Positions 5,899 to 14,340 of a stretch of 64,000 bases of DNA are shown here, piece by piece. Under the pieces are notes generated by a model. It did not search any database, had not been told where the DNA came from, and saw nothing but the letters and a program-made list of their open reading frames with translations. Positions within the stretch are counted from its first letter, which is position 1, and each line of letters opens with the position of its first letter. The position numbers and the translations under genes were made by a program. The stretch is from Candidatus Thiodiazotropha sp. (ex Monitilora ramsayi) (lineage in GTDB: Bacteria; Pseudomonadota; Gammaproteobacteria; Chromatiales; Chromatiaceae), in assembly GCA_025655595.1 (NCBI GenBank), contig JAHXIO010000006.1, positions 590,520-654,519 of the forward strand, given 5' to 3'.

Positions 5899-7107
5899 TT
5901 AACTCTTTTTTTGGATAGGAACTACATCAGCCCCTTTCTTCAGCCCATCCAGGTAATCCGCCCAGCTCTGCATCATCCTGATTCGCTCGGGTAGATGTTC
6001 AGCGTAGTTGTAAGCAGCCCTAACTGAGTTTCGTTCTGCATGCGCCAATTGCCTTTCTATTGCGTCCCTGTGCCAACCCTGCTCATTCAGGATCGTCGAG
6101 GCCATCGAGCGGAACCCGTGACCGGTCATCTCGTCTTTTGTGTACCCCAGCCGGCGTAGGGCTGCATTGACGGTATTTTCTGACATGGGTCGTCTAAGTG
6201 ATCGGACGCCAGGGAAAACATACTTACCGCGCCCGGTGAGCGGATGAATCTCTTGTAGGACTGATAGAGCTTGACTTGAGAGGGGTACGATATGAACAAC
6301 GTTCATCTTCATCTTCTCCGCCGGTATACGCCACTCAGCTTTGCCTAAGTCGATTTCAGACCATTCAGCATGCCTGAGCTCGCCTGGTCGCACAAAGGTC
6401 AGTGAGGCAAGCTGGAGAGCGCACCGGGTTACAAATGAACCCTCATAGCCATCAATTGCTCTGAGAAGTTCTCCAATCTTTTGAGGATCGGTAATGCTGG
6501 CATGATGCTTTTGGCGGGTAGGGGGTAGGGCGCCTTTCAAATCCGCAGATGGATCACGTTCGGCTCTGCCTGTTGCAACGGCATAGCGGAATATCTGTCC
6601 GCAACTTTGGTGGATTCTATGTGCTGTCTCTACGGCTCCTCTGTTTTCGATTCGGCGTAAGACAGTGAGGAGTTCGGGTGCCGTGATCTCACCGATAGGC
6701 CGGCTACCGATCCATGGAAAAACATCTTTATTCAATCTGAGCAAGATTCGGGAAGAATGTGTCTTCGACCAGTTTGGTTCGCGCTGGCCCCACCATTCAC
6801 GGGCAACTGCTTCAAAGCTGTCCTCATCAGATTGAGCTGCTTTTGTTGCCTTGCGAACTTCGCCAGGATCAATCCCATCAGCGATCTGTGTTCTGGCAGT
6901 GTCTCTTCTGTCTCTCGCGGTTTTCAAAGAGACATCCGGGTATACGCCAAGGGCCAACAACTTCTCTTTACCCTGGAAGCGATACTTCAATCTCCAGTAG
7001 CGCGAGCCCTTCGAGTTTACTAATAGGAATAGGCCGCCACCATCGAATAGCTTGTATGTCTTCTCTTTGGGTTTGGCGTTACGGACTGCGGTGTCTGTAA
7101 GGGCCAT
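5899..7107 (-). CDS. P4/CP4-57-type site-specific integrase
   Basis: This is a full-length 402-residue tyrosine recombinase. It has the N-terminal DUF4102 arm-binding domain (LTDTAVRNAKPKEKTYKLFDG), the core-binding domain at about 95-190, and a catalytic domain with R240 (FVRPGELRHAEW), K265/K267, H330 and R333 (GHGFRSMAS), H356 (LAHAERN) and Y366. All catalytic residues are present, so it should be active. It integrates by recombining an attP core with the host attB. The gene is transcribed away from the ssrA 3' end, 174 bases distant, which makes ssrA the likely target. Repeated GGGGGTA boxes lie just upstream of it. Confidence 0.95.
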   Translation of the reverse strand: MALTDTAVRNAKPKEKTYKLFDGGGLFLLVNSKGSRYWRLKYRFQGKEKLLALGVYPDVSLKTARDRRDTARTQIADGIDPGEVRKATKAAQSDEDSFEAVAREWWGQREPNWSKTHSSRILLRLNKDVFPWIGSRPIGEITAPELLTVLRRIENRGAVETAHRIHQSCGQIFRYAVATGRAERDPSADLKGALPPTRQKHHASITDPQKIGELLRAIDGYEGSFVTRCALQLASLTFVRPGELRHAEWSEIDLGKAEWRIPAEKMKMNVVHIVPLSSQALSVLQEIHPLTGRGKYVFPGVRSLRRPMSENTVNAALRRLGYTKDEMTGHGFRSMASTILNEQGWHRDAIERQLAHAERNSVRAAYNYAEHLPERIRMMQSWADYLDGLKKGADVVPIQKKS

Positions 7108-7116
7108 TTAACCTCC

Positions 7117-7190
7117 TGTGGGGGTATCAGCTCACTAGGGGAGGTGGGTTACCCCGAAATATACCCCCAAAAGTGCTGGATGTGGGGGTA
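7117..7190. repeat. GGGGGTA arm-site-like repeats upstream of the integrase
   Basis: TGTGGGGGTA occurs perfectly at 7117-7126 and 7181-7190. The complement TACCCC(C) lies between them at 7150-7155 and 7162-7168. This two-direct, two-inverted arrangement next to a P4-type integrase start fits arm-type binding sites and autoregulation of the integrase promoter. Confidence 0.6.
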
Positions 7191-7220
7191 CGCTATTGGA
7201 TCTTGCTGGACACAGTATAC

Positions 7221-7250
7221 AATAAAAAAGCCCGCTTTATGCGGGCTTAT
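7221..7250 (-). terminator. Rho-independent terminator downstream of ssrA
   Basis: Read on the minus strand, AAGCCCGC-ATAAA-GCGGGCTT is followed by TTTTATT. It lies 34 bases past the CCA end of the tmRNA, so it ends the tmRNA precursor. It is now on the island side of the junction. Confidence 0.8.
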
Positions 7251-7281
7251 GGACTATTTTGGATTTCTCTGGACTTTGAAA

Positions 7282-7310
7282 TGGTGGAGGCGGGCGGATT
7301 CGAACCGCCG
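7282..7310. other. Probable attachment-site core (3' end of ssrA)
   Basis: The T-arm and acceptor end of the tmRNA coincide with the boundary between core genome (right) and island (left), and a P4-type integrase lies next to it. By analogy with other ssrA islands this is one att junction. The second copy of the core must lie left of position 1; I found no second copy inside the window. Confidence 0.55.
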
Positions 7311-7647
7311 TCCGCGAGTCCTCTGCCAAAAGTTCTACATGCTTAGTCCTGCCTATTGTTTTTAACCGGCTACCACCCGACGGACAGGGCGTGTAGCAAG
7401 CGATTCCGGTAGAGTTTTAACGCATCCGTCCCGGAAGAACTTCAGCGCGATCCCGTGAGATATGACGCCTGATAAGCTGGACGCACAGGCACGGCTCCAG
7501 TCAGACGGCACCCTACTGGGTATTAAGCAGCGAGTGCGTAGTTGTCGTCGTTGGCAACTATAAGTTTGCAGCTGGATTTACGAGGTGCTCTGCCCCTCGA
7601 CATGCACTTTAGGTTTTGTAACCCCCGTCGAAGCCTACGTCGCCCCC
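7282..7647 (-). ncRNA. ssrA: tmRNA (ssrA), target of the island
   Basis: This is the transfer-messenger RNA of trans-translation, 366 bases on the minus strand. The 5' end GGGGGCGACGTAGG and the 3' end ...TTCGAATCC-GCCCGCCTCCACCA form the alanyl-tRNA-like domain with encoded CCA. The tag frame is at 7555-7523 and reads ANDDNYALAA then TAA. With the alanine carried on the tRNA domain, the tag is AANDDNYALAA, one residue from the E. coli tag (Asp for Glu). smpB lies just upstream in transcription direction. The gene stays intact because the island restores its 3' end. Confidence 0.95.
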
Positions 7648-7738
7648 ATGACGGTCAAGTGAATAGACATTATATGCGAGGCAATGGTTCCTGGCTATCG
7701 ATCAATACTCCATCCACTTTGGGATATACAGGAAACGG

Positions 7739-8218
7739 TTAGCCATGCTTGAACAGGCGCTCTTTCTCCCGTTTCCAGTCGCGGTCCTTCTCGCTGGCAC
7801 GTTTGTCGTGGAGTTTTTTTCCTTTCGCCAGGCCGATCTCCAGCTTGGCCATGCCCTTCTTCCAGTAGAGGGCGGTGGGTACCAGAGCGTAACCCTTGCG
7901 TTCCACCAGGCCGATCAACTTATTAAGTTCACTCCTGTGTAGCAGCAGTTTCCGCGTTCGGGTTGGGTCGGGATGGATGTGTGTGGATGCGGTGGTCAGC
8001 GGCACGATGTGTGCACCGAACAGGAATGCCTCACCCTCTTTAAGGGTGATATAGCTCTCCTTGATCTGGACGCGGCCCTCACGCAGGCTTTTAACCTCCC
8101 ACCCCTGAAGCGCAAGACCGGCTTCGTACCGCTCTTCGATAAAAAAATCGTGGGAGGCTTTTTTGTTCAGCGCGATTGTGGCGCCGCCGTGGCCTTTTTT
8201 CTTAGCTTTTTTCGACAT
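7739..8218 (-). CDS. smpB: tmRNA-binding protein SmpB
   Basis: This 159-residue protein is the usual SmpB length. It has the conserved '[29 protein letters not shown]' start of the OB-like barrel, '[19 protein letters not shown]', and a basic C-terminal tail ([25 protein letters not shown]) that enters the empty mRNA channel. It binds the tRNA-like domain of tmRNA and delivers it to stalled ribosomes. It lies directly upstream of ssrA on the same strand, the ancestral arrangement. Confidence 0.97.
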   Translation of the reverse strand: MSKKAKKKGHGGATIALNKKASHDFFIEERYEAGLALQGWEVKSLREGRVQIKESYITLKEGEAFLFGAHIVPLTTASTHIHPDPTRTRKLLLHRSELNKLIGLVERKGYALVPTALYWKKGMAKLEIGLAKGKKLHDKRASEKDRDWKREKERLFKHG

Positions 8219-8397
8219 CGCGCTATTCTAATCGTGACCGGTGAATCACTCCAGCTTGTTGTCGATGGGCCGACCATTCTCTTGTTTTATCGATGATGTA
8301 CAGGGCTTCATTGACTCCTTAGCTTGTGATAAGGCCCTTTTTTACGGAAAATGACGAACTTTCAAGTCCATAGATAAGGTTCTGAAGGCGGGGTTCA

Positions 8398-9804
8398 ATG
8401 ACTGAAAGACAATCCATCCACGGTCAATGGTCCTCGAGACTGGTGTTTATTCTGGCGGCAACCGGATCTGCCGTGGGCTTGGGCAATATCTGGAAGTTCC
8501 CCTATATCACGGGTGAGAATGGTGGTGGCGCTTTTGTTATCGTCTACCTGCTCTGCATTGCTGTTGTCGGCATTCCCATCATGATGGCGGAGATTATGCT
8601 GGGGCGTCGCGGCAGACAGAGCCCGATCAACACCATGGCCGATCTCAGCAGGGAGGAGGGGGTCAGCAAGGGTTGGTCGTTGATCGGCTGGAGTGGTGTG
8701 CTGGCAGGGTTTTTCATTCTCTCCTACTACAGCGTTATCGCTGGCTGGGCCCTGGCCTATGTGGTACGTGCCGGGGCGGGCTCATTCAATGGTGTGGACG
8801 CCGCCGGTATCCAGACCCTATTTAACGATTTGGTCAGTGATCCCGAGCGGGTTTTGGCCTGGCATACCCTATTTATGCTGATGAGCATGTTTGTGGTGGC
8901 GAAAGGGGTCAAGGCCGGTCTGGAAAAAGCGGTGACCTACCTAATGCCGGCACTGTTCGTACTCCTGATTGTGCTGGTCGGCTACGCCATGAATACCGGT
9001 TACTTTGCTCAGGGACTGGAGTTTCTCTTTACCCCCGACTTCAATAAGCTGATCTATGAGTGCGAGGTGGTGGCAGGGCTTGAGCAGTGCGAGGTCAGCG
9101 GCAGTCCCGTATTGGTGGCGCTGGGCCACGCCTTCTTTACCTTGAGTCTCGGTATGGGCGCCATCATGGTCTACGGCTCCTATATGCCGAAAAAGTCTTC
9201 TATCGCCGGTTCGGCCATATTGATTGCCGGTCTCGATACTCTGGTGGCATTGGTGGCTGGGATGGCGATCTTCCCAATTGTTTTCGCCAACGGGCTGGAA
9301 CCCGGTGCGGGTCCCGGTCTCATATTCCAGACATTGCCTATTGCCTTCGGTTCCATGCCCGGCGGTCACTTCTTCGGTACCCTGTTTTTTGTTCTGTTGG
9401 TCTTCGCTGCCTGGAGTTCGGCCATATCGCTGATTGAGCCCGCGGTTGCCTGGTTGGTGGAGAACCGGAGCATGACTCGAATACGTGCAGCCGCCTGGAT
9501 CGGTCTGACCACATGGGTGCTGGGTCTGGGCAGTGTTTTCTCCTTCAATATCTGGTCTGGGGATGAGTTCAAGCTCTTTGATAAAACCTTTTTCGACCTG
9601 CTCGACTACCTCGCAGCCAATATCATGTTGCCCTTGGGCGGCTTGCTGATCGCCATTTTCAGTGGTTGGATCATGAAGACTGCAAATAGCCGTGACGAAT
9701 TTGCCATGCGACCCGGGGCCTATCAAACCTGGTGGACACTGATCCGTTACATTTCCCCCCTGGCAGTGATAGCGGTCTTTCTGCATGCGATAGGGATTAT
9801 CTGA
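8398..9804 (+). CDS. Sodium-dependent neurotransmitter:sodium symporter family transporter
   Basis: This 468-residue integral membrane protein belongs to the NSS/SNF family. The first helix carries the signature SAVGLGNIWKFPYITGENGGGAF, which lines the Na+/substrate site. About 11-12 hydrophobic segments follow, the bacterial norm. It imports an amino acid or related amine with Na+; the substrate cannot be read from sequence. It starts at ATG 8398 behind GAAGGCGGGG, ends two bases before ratA, and so is probably co-transcribed with ratA-rnfH. In E. coli smpB and ratA are direct neighbours, so this gene is an insertion into that arrangement. Confidence 0.93.
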   Translation: MTERQSIHGQWSSRLVFILAATGSAVGLGNIWKFPYITGENGGGAFVIVYLLCIAVVGIPIMMAEIMLGRRGRQSPINTMADLSREEGVSKGWSLIGWSGVLAGFFILSYYSVIAGWALAYVVRAGAGSFNGVDAAGIQTLFNDLVSDPERVLAWHTLFMLMSMFVVAKGVKAGLEKAVTYLMPALFVLLIVLVGYAMNTGYFAQGLEFLFTPDFNKLIYECEVVAGLEQCEVSGSPVLVALGHAFFTLSLGMGAIMVYGSYMPKKSSIAGSAILIAGLDTLVALVAGMAIFPIVFANGLEPGAGPGLIFQTLPIAFGSMPGGHFFGTLFFVLLVFAAWSSAISLIEPAVAWLVENRSMTRIRAAAWIGLTTWVLGLGSVFSFNIWSGDEFKLFDKTFFDLLDYLAANIMLPLGGLLIAIFSGWIMKTANSRDEFAMRPGAYQTWWTLIRYISPLAVIAVFLHAIGII

Positions 9805-9806
9805 CG

Positions 9807-10250
9807 ATGCCAGTAGTCAACAAGAGCGCGCTGGTGCACCACTCGGCGCAAGAAATGTACGAGTTGGTGTGCGACTTCGAATCCTACCCTGATTTCCTGC
9901 CCTGGTGCAGCGAAAGCCGGCTGATCTCTCGGACAACCGAAGAGATTTGCGGAGAGCTTGAGGTCTCGAGGGTCGGTATCAAACAGTGCTTCTCCACCTG
10001 TAACCATTTGGTCGTCAACGAGCGGATGGATATTCTGTTGCGGGACGGACCCTTCAGAAAACTGGAGGGGGGCTGGCGTTTCCACGCCCTGCAGCCTGGC
10101 GCATGCAAAGTGGAGTTGGTGCTCGATTTCGAATTTGCAGGACGCCTGATCGATGCCGCTTTCGGCAGGGTCTTCAATCAAATAGCGAACACATTAGTGG
10201 ATGCTTTCTGCAAGCGGGCGGATGAAATCTATGGAGGAGGCGGAAAGTGA
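9807..10250 (+). CDS. ratA: RatA/Coq10-type START-domain protein
   Basis: This 147-residue SRPBCC/START-fold protein has the RatA-typical opening PVVNKSALVHHSAQEMYELVCDFESYPDFLPWC and ending (FGRVFNQIANTLVDAFCKRADEIYG). The start is ATG 9807, two bases after the transporter stop. A longer frame opening at 9732 runs inside the transporter gene and is rejected. E. coli RatA is reported to block 50S-30S association; the same fold in Coq10 binds ubiquinone-like lipids. The next gene overlaps it by four bases, as in the ratA-rnfH pair elsewhere. Confidence 0.93.
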   Translation: MPVVNKSALVHHSAQEMYELVCDFESYPDFLPWCSESRLISRTTEEICGELEVSRVGIKQCFSTCNHLVVNERMDILLRDGPFRKLEGGWRFHALQPGACKVELVLDFEFAGRLIDAAFGRVFNQIANTLVDAFCKRADEIYGGGGK

Positions 10251-10540
10251 TATTTGAGGTGGCCTACGGCAGATTGGAGGAGCAGGCACTGCTGGTTGTT
10301 GAATCGGAAAAAACACTGACCGCACAGCAGGCGATCGAAAAGTCGGGCATTCTCGATCGTTTTCCGGAGATCGATCTCAAGAGCAACAAAATCGGTATCT
10401 TTGGTAAGGCCGCGAAGCTCGATGCCGAGTTGGCAGACGGAGACCGTGTGGAGATCTACCGCCCCCTGATTGCCGATCCGAAAGAGGCGCGCAAGAAGCG
10501 GGCAGCGGAGGGCAAGACGATGCGCAAGGGCGGGGGTTAG
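10247..10540 (+). CDS. rnfH: RnfH-family ubiquitin-like protein
   Basis: This 97-residue protein starts with GTG at 10247, overlapping the ratA stop by four bases. The beta-grasp pattern is clear: IFEVAYGRLEEQALLVVE, 'QAIEKSGILDRFPEIDLKSNKIGIFGKAAKLDAELADGDRVEIYRPLIADPKEARKKRA'. The C-terminal basic DPKE.R..RA tail is diagnostic of RnfH/RatB. The role is poorly understood. Its stop overlaps the convergent bamE stop by four bases. Confidence 0.94.
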   Translation: MIFEVAYGRLEEQALLVVESEKTLTAQQAIEKSGILDRFPEIDLKSNKIGIFGKAAKLDAELADGDRVEIYRPLIADPKEARKKRAAEGKTMRKGGG

Positions 10541-10995
10541 GGTTTGGAGTTCTTGCCGAATCCAAGGAAGCGCCAGAACCTGTCCAGATAACCCAGGTCG
10601 CCCTCGTAGTCGGGTACACTGACCAGAAGTTCCTTTTTCTCCTGCTCCGTCTCTACACTGGTGGCGGGCTCGATATCGCCCGTATAGCGTGCCAGTTGGT
10701 CGCCATCGAAATAGACCGAAAACTGTTTGATCTCCAGAGGTTCATTACGTCTCTTGATGGAGAGCAGATAGTCCCAACGCTGCTCGTGAAACACGTCGTT
10801 CAGCATCGGGCTGCCCAGCGCAAAGCGTACCTGCCGCTTCGACATACCGGGTTCAAGCAGTGTGACCATCTCCGGTGTGACAATATTGCCCTGTTCGATA
10901 TCCGGGCTGTGGACCAGTGAGAAATCCTCCCAATTGGTACAACCGACGGTGACAAACGGTAGAGTGAGGAATAGATAGATGAGAATCTTTTTCAT
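10537..10995 (-). CDS. bamE: Outer membrane assembly lipoprotein BamE
   Basis: This 152-residue lipoprotein has a signal peptide and lipobox ending VTVGC at residue 19. The BamE core follows: EQGNIVTPEMVTLLEPGMSKRQVRFALGSPMLNDVFHEQRWDYLL. It is part of the BAM complex that inserts beta-barrels into the outer membrane, sitting at its periplasmic face. The Asp/Glu-rich C-terminal extension is longer than in E. coli BamE (113 residues). It is divergent from fur, as in many Pseudomonas-like genomes. Confidence 0.95.
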   Translation of the reverse strand: MKKILIYLFLTLPFVTVGCTNWEDFSLVHSPDIEQGNIVTPEMVTLLEPGMSKRQVRFALGSPMLNDVFHEQRWDYLLSIKRRNEPLEIKQFSVYFDGDQLARYTGDIEPATSVETEQEKKELLVSVPDYEGDLGYLDRFWRFLGFGKNSKP

Positions 10996-11070
10996 TACGA
11001 GTACAATCCAATCAGTTGGGCAATCTTACCTCATTCACCACACAAGCAACATATGAACCGGAGGACGGGG

Positions 11071-11484
11071 ATGGACAATCAGGAGATTCGGAATGCAGGG
11101 CTAAAGGTCACCCTGCCGCGTGTGAAGATCCTGGAACTGCTTGAAAACAGCACCCAGCGGCACGTCAGTGCGGAAGATGTCTACAAACTACTCCTCGATA
11201 AGGGGGAAGAGATCGGTCTCGCCACCGTCTATCGGGTGCTGACGCAGTTCGAAGCGGCCGGGCTGGTTGCGAGACACAATTTCGAGGGTGGGCATGCGGT
11301 ATTCGAGCTGGATCGCGGTGAGCATCACGACCATATTGTCTGTGTGGTGTGCGGCAAGGTGGAGGAATTTATGGACGCCACTATCGAGCAGCGCCAGCGT
11401 GAAGTGGCCCAGGAGAGGGGCTTCGAGATGGCCGATCACTCACTGATCATCTACGGGCGTTGCAACAAGCATAAGGAAGCCTGA
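11071..11484 (+). CDS. fur: Ferric uptake regulator Fur
   Basis: This 137-residue Fur has an N-terminal winged helix (NAGLKVTLPRVKILELLE, then GLATVYRVLTQFEAAGLV), the metal-site motif GEHHDHIVCVVCGKVEEF and a C-terminal dimerisation part ending YGRCNKHKEA. ATG 11071 is chosen because GGAGG (11060-11064) lies six bases upstream; an ATG at 11053 would place the ribosome site inside the gene. It represses iron uptake genes when loaded with Fe2+. It is divergent from bamE and convergent with recN. Confidence 0.97.
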   Translation: MDNQEIRNAGLKVTLPRVKILELLENSTQRHVSAEDVYKLLLDKGEEIGLATVYRVLTQFEAAGLVARHNFEGGHAVFELDRGEHHDHIVCVVCGKVEEFMDATIEQRQREVAQERGFEMADHSLIIYGRCNKHKEA

Positions 11485-11591
11485 TCTCGCGTGGTGTGCA
11501 ACTGCAGGTAACCCGGTTATCTGATCAGTGGGAGTGAAGAGGGGTTGACGAAGGTTTATTCAGCCGCTTCCGGTAACGTTTTCTCAGACCC

Positions 11592-13265
11592 TTATCGTTC
11601 AGCCGCCAACTCCACCATCTCCCTGGCGTGGGCCAGGGTCTGTTCGGTAATCTTGACGCCGCCGAGCATCCGCGCAATCTCCTCGATTCTGTCACCGGGC
11701 TGGAGATGGGAGATAGAAGTTCGGGTCTCGTCCCGCTTCGACTGTTTCCTCACCTGGAGATGATGCATGGCTTGAGCCGCTACCTGGGGCAGATGGGTCA
11801 CGCAGAGAATTTGCCGGTTCTCTCCCAATGTCCTTAACAGTTGGCCGACCACCTCCGCCACGCCACCGCCAATGCCGACGTCCACCTCATCGAAGACCAG
11901 TGTCAGGGTTGACCCGTAGCGGATTGTGGCCACCTGGATAGCCAGGCTGATGCGGGAGAGTTCGCCACCCGACGCCACTTTGCTCAAGGGCTGCAGTGGC
12001 ATACCCGGGTTGGCCGAGACTTGAAACTCCACCTGCTCGAGCCCCTGTGCCCCTCCGTCCTCATCGGGTATGGGTATCAGATTGACGGCAAATTCGCCCC
12101 CTTTCATGCCGAGTTTTTGCATCATCCGACTGATCTCGCTGCCCAGCCGTTCTGCGGTCTCCCGTCGTGCCTGGCTGAGCTTTCGGGCCAGGTCGAGATA
12201 GGTTTTATGTTGATCGCCGACCTGTTGCTCCAGCGAGGCCAGTTCCACATCGGCGTTTTTCAACTGACTCAACTCCTGTTCGATCACCAGCAGCCGTTCC
12301 GGCAGTTGTTGGGGGGAGACGCGGTACTTTCTTGCGCAGTCATGGATCGCCTCCAATCGCTCCTCCAACTGTTGCAGTGCGGCGGGGTCGATCTCTTGAT
12401 CGCTCAGGTAGTTGCGCAAAAAGGCGAGACTCTCATCGACCTGGATTAATGCGCCTGCCAGCATCTCATGGGCACTACCGAGCGTATCATCGACTACCAA
12501 CAGGCTTTCAAGCTGTTCCGTATAGCGGGCCAATAAGCTGCGTATGCTGGGATCGGTTTCATCCAGTCCGTTGACGATGTCACCGCACTGGGCACGCAGT
12601 TGATCCAGGTGGCTCAAGCGCCTGTGTTCATGGTCGATCTGCTCGAGTTCCTTAAGTGAGAGGCCGAGCGATGCGAGTTCGTTTTGCTGATAGCTCAATA
12701 GATCGAGACGGGAGGCCTGGTCTGCGGCCTCCGTGATGAGTTGATCGAGTTTCGTCCGGCTCGCTTGATATGCCCTGAATTCGCGATCCGTCTCATCTGC
12801 CAGGGTCAAGTGTCCACCATAGGCATCCAGCAGATAACGCTGATGCCTTTTTTTAAGGAGAGATTGGTGGGCGTGCTGTCCATGAATTTCCACCAATAGT
12901 CCGCCCAAGGTCTGAAGCTGCTGGAGAGGCACGGGGCGTCCATTGATAAAGGCCCGTGAGCGTCCCTCCCGGCTGAGGCTGCGGCGCAGAATGCACTCGC
13001 CGGCTTCGTCGAGCGTTTCAGACGCCAGCCAATCAGAGATCGCGGTCTGGGAGGTGATGTCGAATACCGCCGTGACTTCTGCCCGTTCGCATCCGGTGCG
13101 GATCATGCTCTTGTCCGCCCGCTCCCCCAGGGCGAGGCCCAGTGCGTCAATGAGGATCGATTTACCGGCACCGGTCTCTCCGGTAAGGGCAGTGAGGCCC
13201 GAAGATAGCTCCAGCTCCAGCGTGGAGACAACTGCCAGGTCACGAATCTGCAGATGTGTCAGCAT
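11592..13265 (-). CDS. recN: DNA repair ATPase RecN
   Basis: This 557-residue SMC-like protein has Walker A GETGAGKS at 29-36, long central coiled-coil arms (about 150-370), and the C-terminal signature/Walker B block (KVASGGELSRISLAIQV, TLVFDEVDVGIGG). Length is normal. It acts early in double-strand break repair, tethering DNA ends. It lies downstream of nadK with a 7-base overlap, the same order as in E. coli. No SOS box was sought in detail upstream, because the promoter would lie ahead of nadK. Confidence 0.97.
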   Translation of the reverse strand: MLTHLQIRDLAVVSTLELELSSGLTALTGETGAGKSILIDALGLALGERADKSMIRTGCERAEVTAVFDITSQTAISDWLASETLDEAGECILRRSLSREGRSRAFINGRPVPLQQLQTLGGLLVEIHGQHAHQSLLKKRHQRYLLDAYGGHLTLADETDREFRAYQASRTKLDQLITEAADQASRLDLLSYQQNELASLGLSLKELEQIDHEHRRLSHLDQLRAQCGDIVNGLDETDPSIRSLLARYTEQLESLLVVDDTLGSAHEMLAGALIQVDESLAFLRNYLSDQEIDPAALQQLEERLEAIHDCARKYRVSPQQLPERLLVIEQELSQLKNADVELASLEQQVGDQHKTYLDLARKLSQARRETAERLGSEISRMMQKLGMKGGEFAVNLIPIPDEDGGAQGLEQVEFQVSANPGMPLQPLSKVASGGELSRISLAIQVATIRYGSTLTLVFDEVDVGIGGGVAEVVGQLLRTLGENRQILCVTHLPQVAAQAMHHLQVRKQSKRDETRTSISHLQPGDRIEEIARMLGGVKITEQTLAHAREMVELAAER

Positions 13266-14152
13266 CGATTGTTTCTGGGATTCTCACTCCAGCCCAGCTT
13301 GGCGCGAAGTATGCTGTAGTAGTCATAGCCTTCGGGGTGGATCAGCCGGATATGGTGCTCTGCCTTGCGGATTCTGATCACTTCGCCCTGCATCACTGGC
13401 AGTGTCGACTGGCCATCGCAGGTGATCTGTACATCTTCCGCGTGGGCTTTGTCGAGGCGGATCTCGATCTCGCTGTCCCCGTCCACCACGATAGGGCGGT
13501 TACTCAGGGTATGGGGGCAGATCGGCACCATCACAATGGCATTCAGAGATGGGTGAAGCAAAGGGCCGCCTCCGGAAAGCGCATAGGCGGTGGAACCGGT
13601 CGGTGTCGACACAATCAGGCCGTCTGAGCGCTGGTCATTGACCAGTTGTCCGTCCACGTAGGTCTGGAACTCGATCATGCGGGCAATATTCCACTTATGC
13701 AGAACCACATCGTTGAAGGCGACGATCTCCTGCTTGGGGGAGGATTCATCGCCCATACTGACCTCCAGCAGAAAGCGGGCCTCCTGCTCATAGTGACCAT
13801 TCAGAATGGAGTCGAGATGAGGTTCCATCCGGTCCGGTGAGATATCGACCAGGAATCCCAGTCTGCCCAGATTGATTCCGAGCAGGGGGGTGTTCTGTTT
13901 CGCCAGAACCCGGGCCGAATGCAGCAGGGTGCCATCACCACCAACCACGATTACAAGATCGCTCTGGCTGGGTAGATCGATCTCCGGCAGTGCCGGTAAT
14001 GGCTGATCGTCGAGCAGACGGGATGTGGTTTCTTCGAGCACCACATCCTTCTCACGTGATTTCAGATAGGCACAGAGCCGTCGTATGGTCTCTTTGACCA
14101 GGGGGTCGCCGTGCTTGCCGATCAGCCCGATTTTCTTAAAGGGTGTTGACAT
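13259..14152 (-). CDS. nadK: NAD kinase
   Basis: ATP-NAD kinase makes NADP+ from NAD+. The ATG at 14152 gives 297 residues (MSTPFKKIGLIGKHGD...), the usual size; the open frame extends upstream to 14293 but that part is unlike NadK. Diagnostic motifs are VVGGDGTLLHSARVL (GGDGT), NLGRLGFL, and SDGLIVSTPTGSTAYALSGGGPL. It is divergent from hrcA and translationally coupled to recN. Confidence 0.97.
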   Translation of the reverse strand: MSTPFKKIGLIGKHGDPLVKETIRRLCAYLKSREKDVVLEETTSRLLDDQPLPALPEIDLPSQSDLVIVVGGDGTLLHSARVLAKQNTPLLGINLGRLGFLVDISPDRMEPHLDSILNGHYEQEARFLLEVSMGDESSPKQEIVAFNDVVLHKWNIARMIEFQTYVDGQLVNDQRSDGLIVSTPTGSTAYALSGGGPLLHPSLNAIVMVPICPHTLSNRPIVVDGDSEIEIRLDKAHAEDVQITCDGQSTLPVMQGEVIRIRKAEHHIRLIHPEGYDYYSILRAKLGWSENPRNNRC

Positions 14153-14293
14153 CAGTCTGCCCTGAGTGAATGCAAAGCCGCCCGTTCTTCTATTGAGACT
14201 GGATGGATCGATCAAAGTTAGCATGCTGCCAGAGGCAATCCAAGCATTCGAGCCTTGCTTGACTCGTATAAATGTTATTGCTAGCTTTGGCAA

Positions 14294-14320
14294 TTGGCAC
14301 TCGATATTCTAGAGTGCTAA
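14294..14320. promoter_or_regulatory. CIRCE operator (HrcA-binding site)
   Basis: TTGGCACTC-N9-GAGTGCTAA differs from the consensus TTAGCACTC-N9-GAGTGCTAA at one base. It lies 20 bases before the hrcA start, so HrcA should repress its own operon. The upstream bases TTGACT (near 14256) and TATAAA/TAAATGTTAT look like parts of a vegetative promoter. Confidence 0.93.
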
Positions 14321-14340
14321 CACATTTCCTGGAGATCCCT

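Noticed and set aside
8941..9786. 281-codon minus-strand frame inside the sodium symporter gene
   Set aside because: It is the antisense of a well-conserved transporter; His/Gln/Gly-rich shadow composition.
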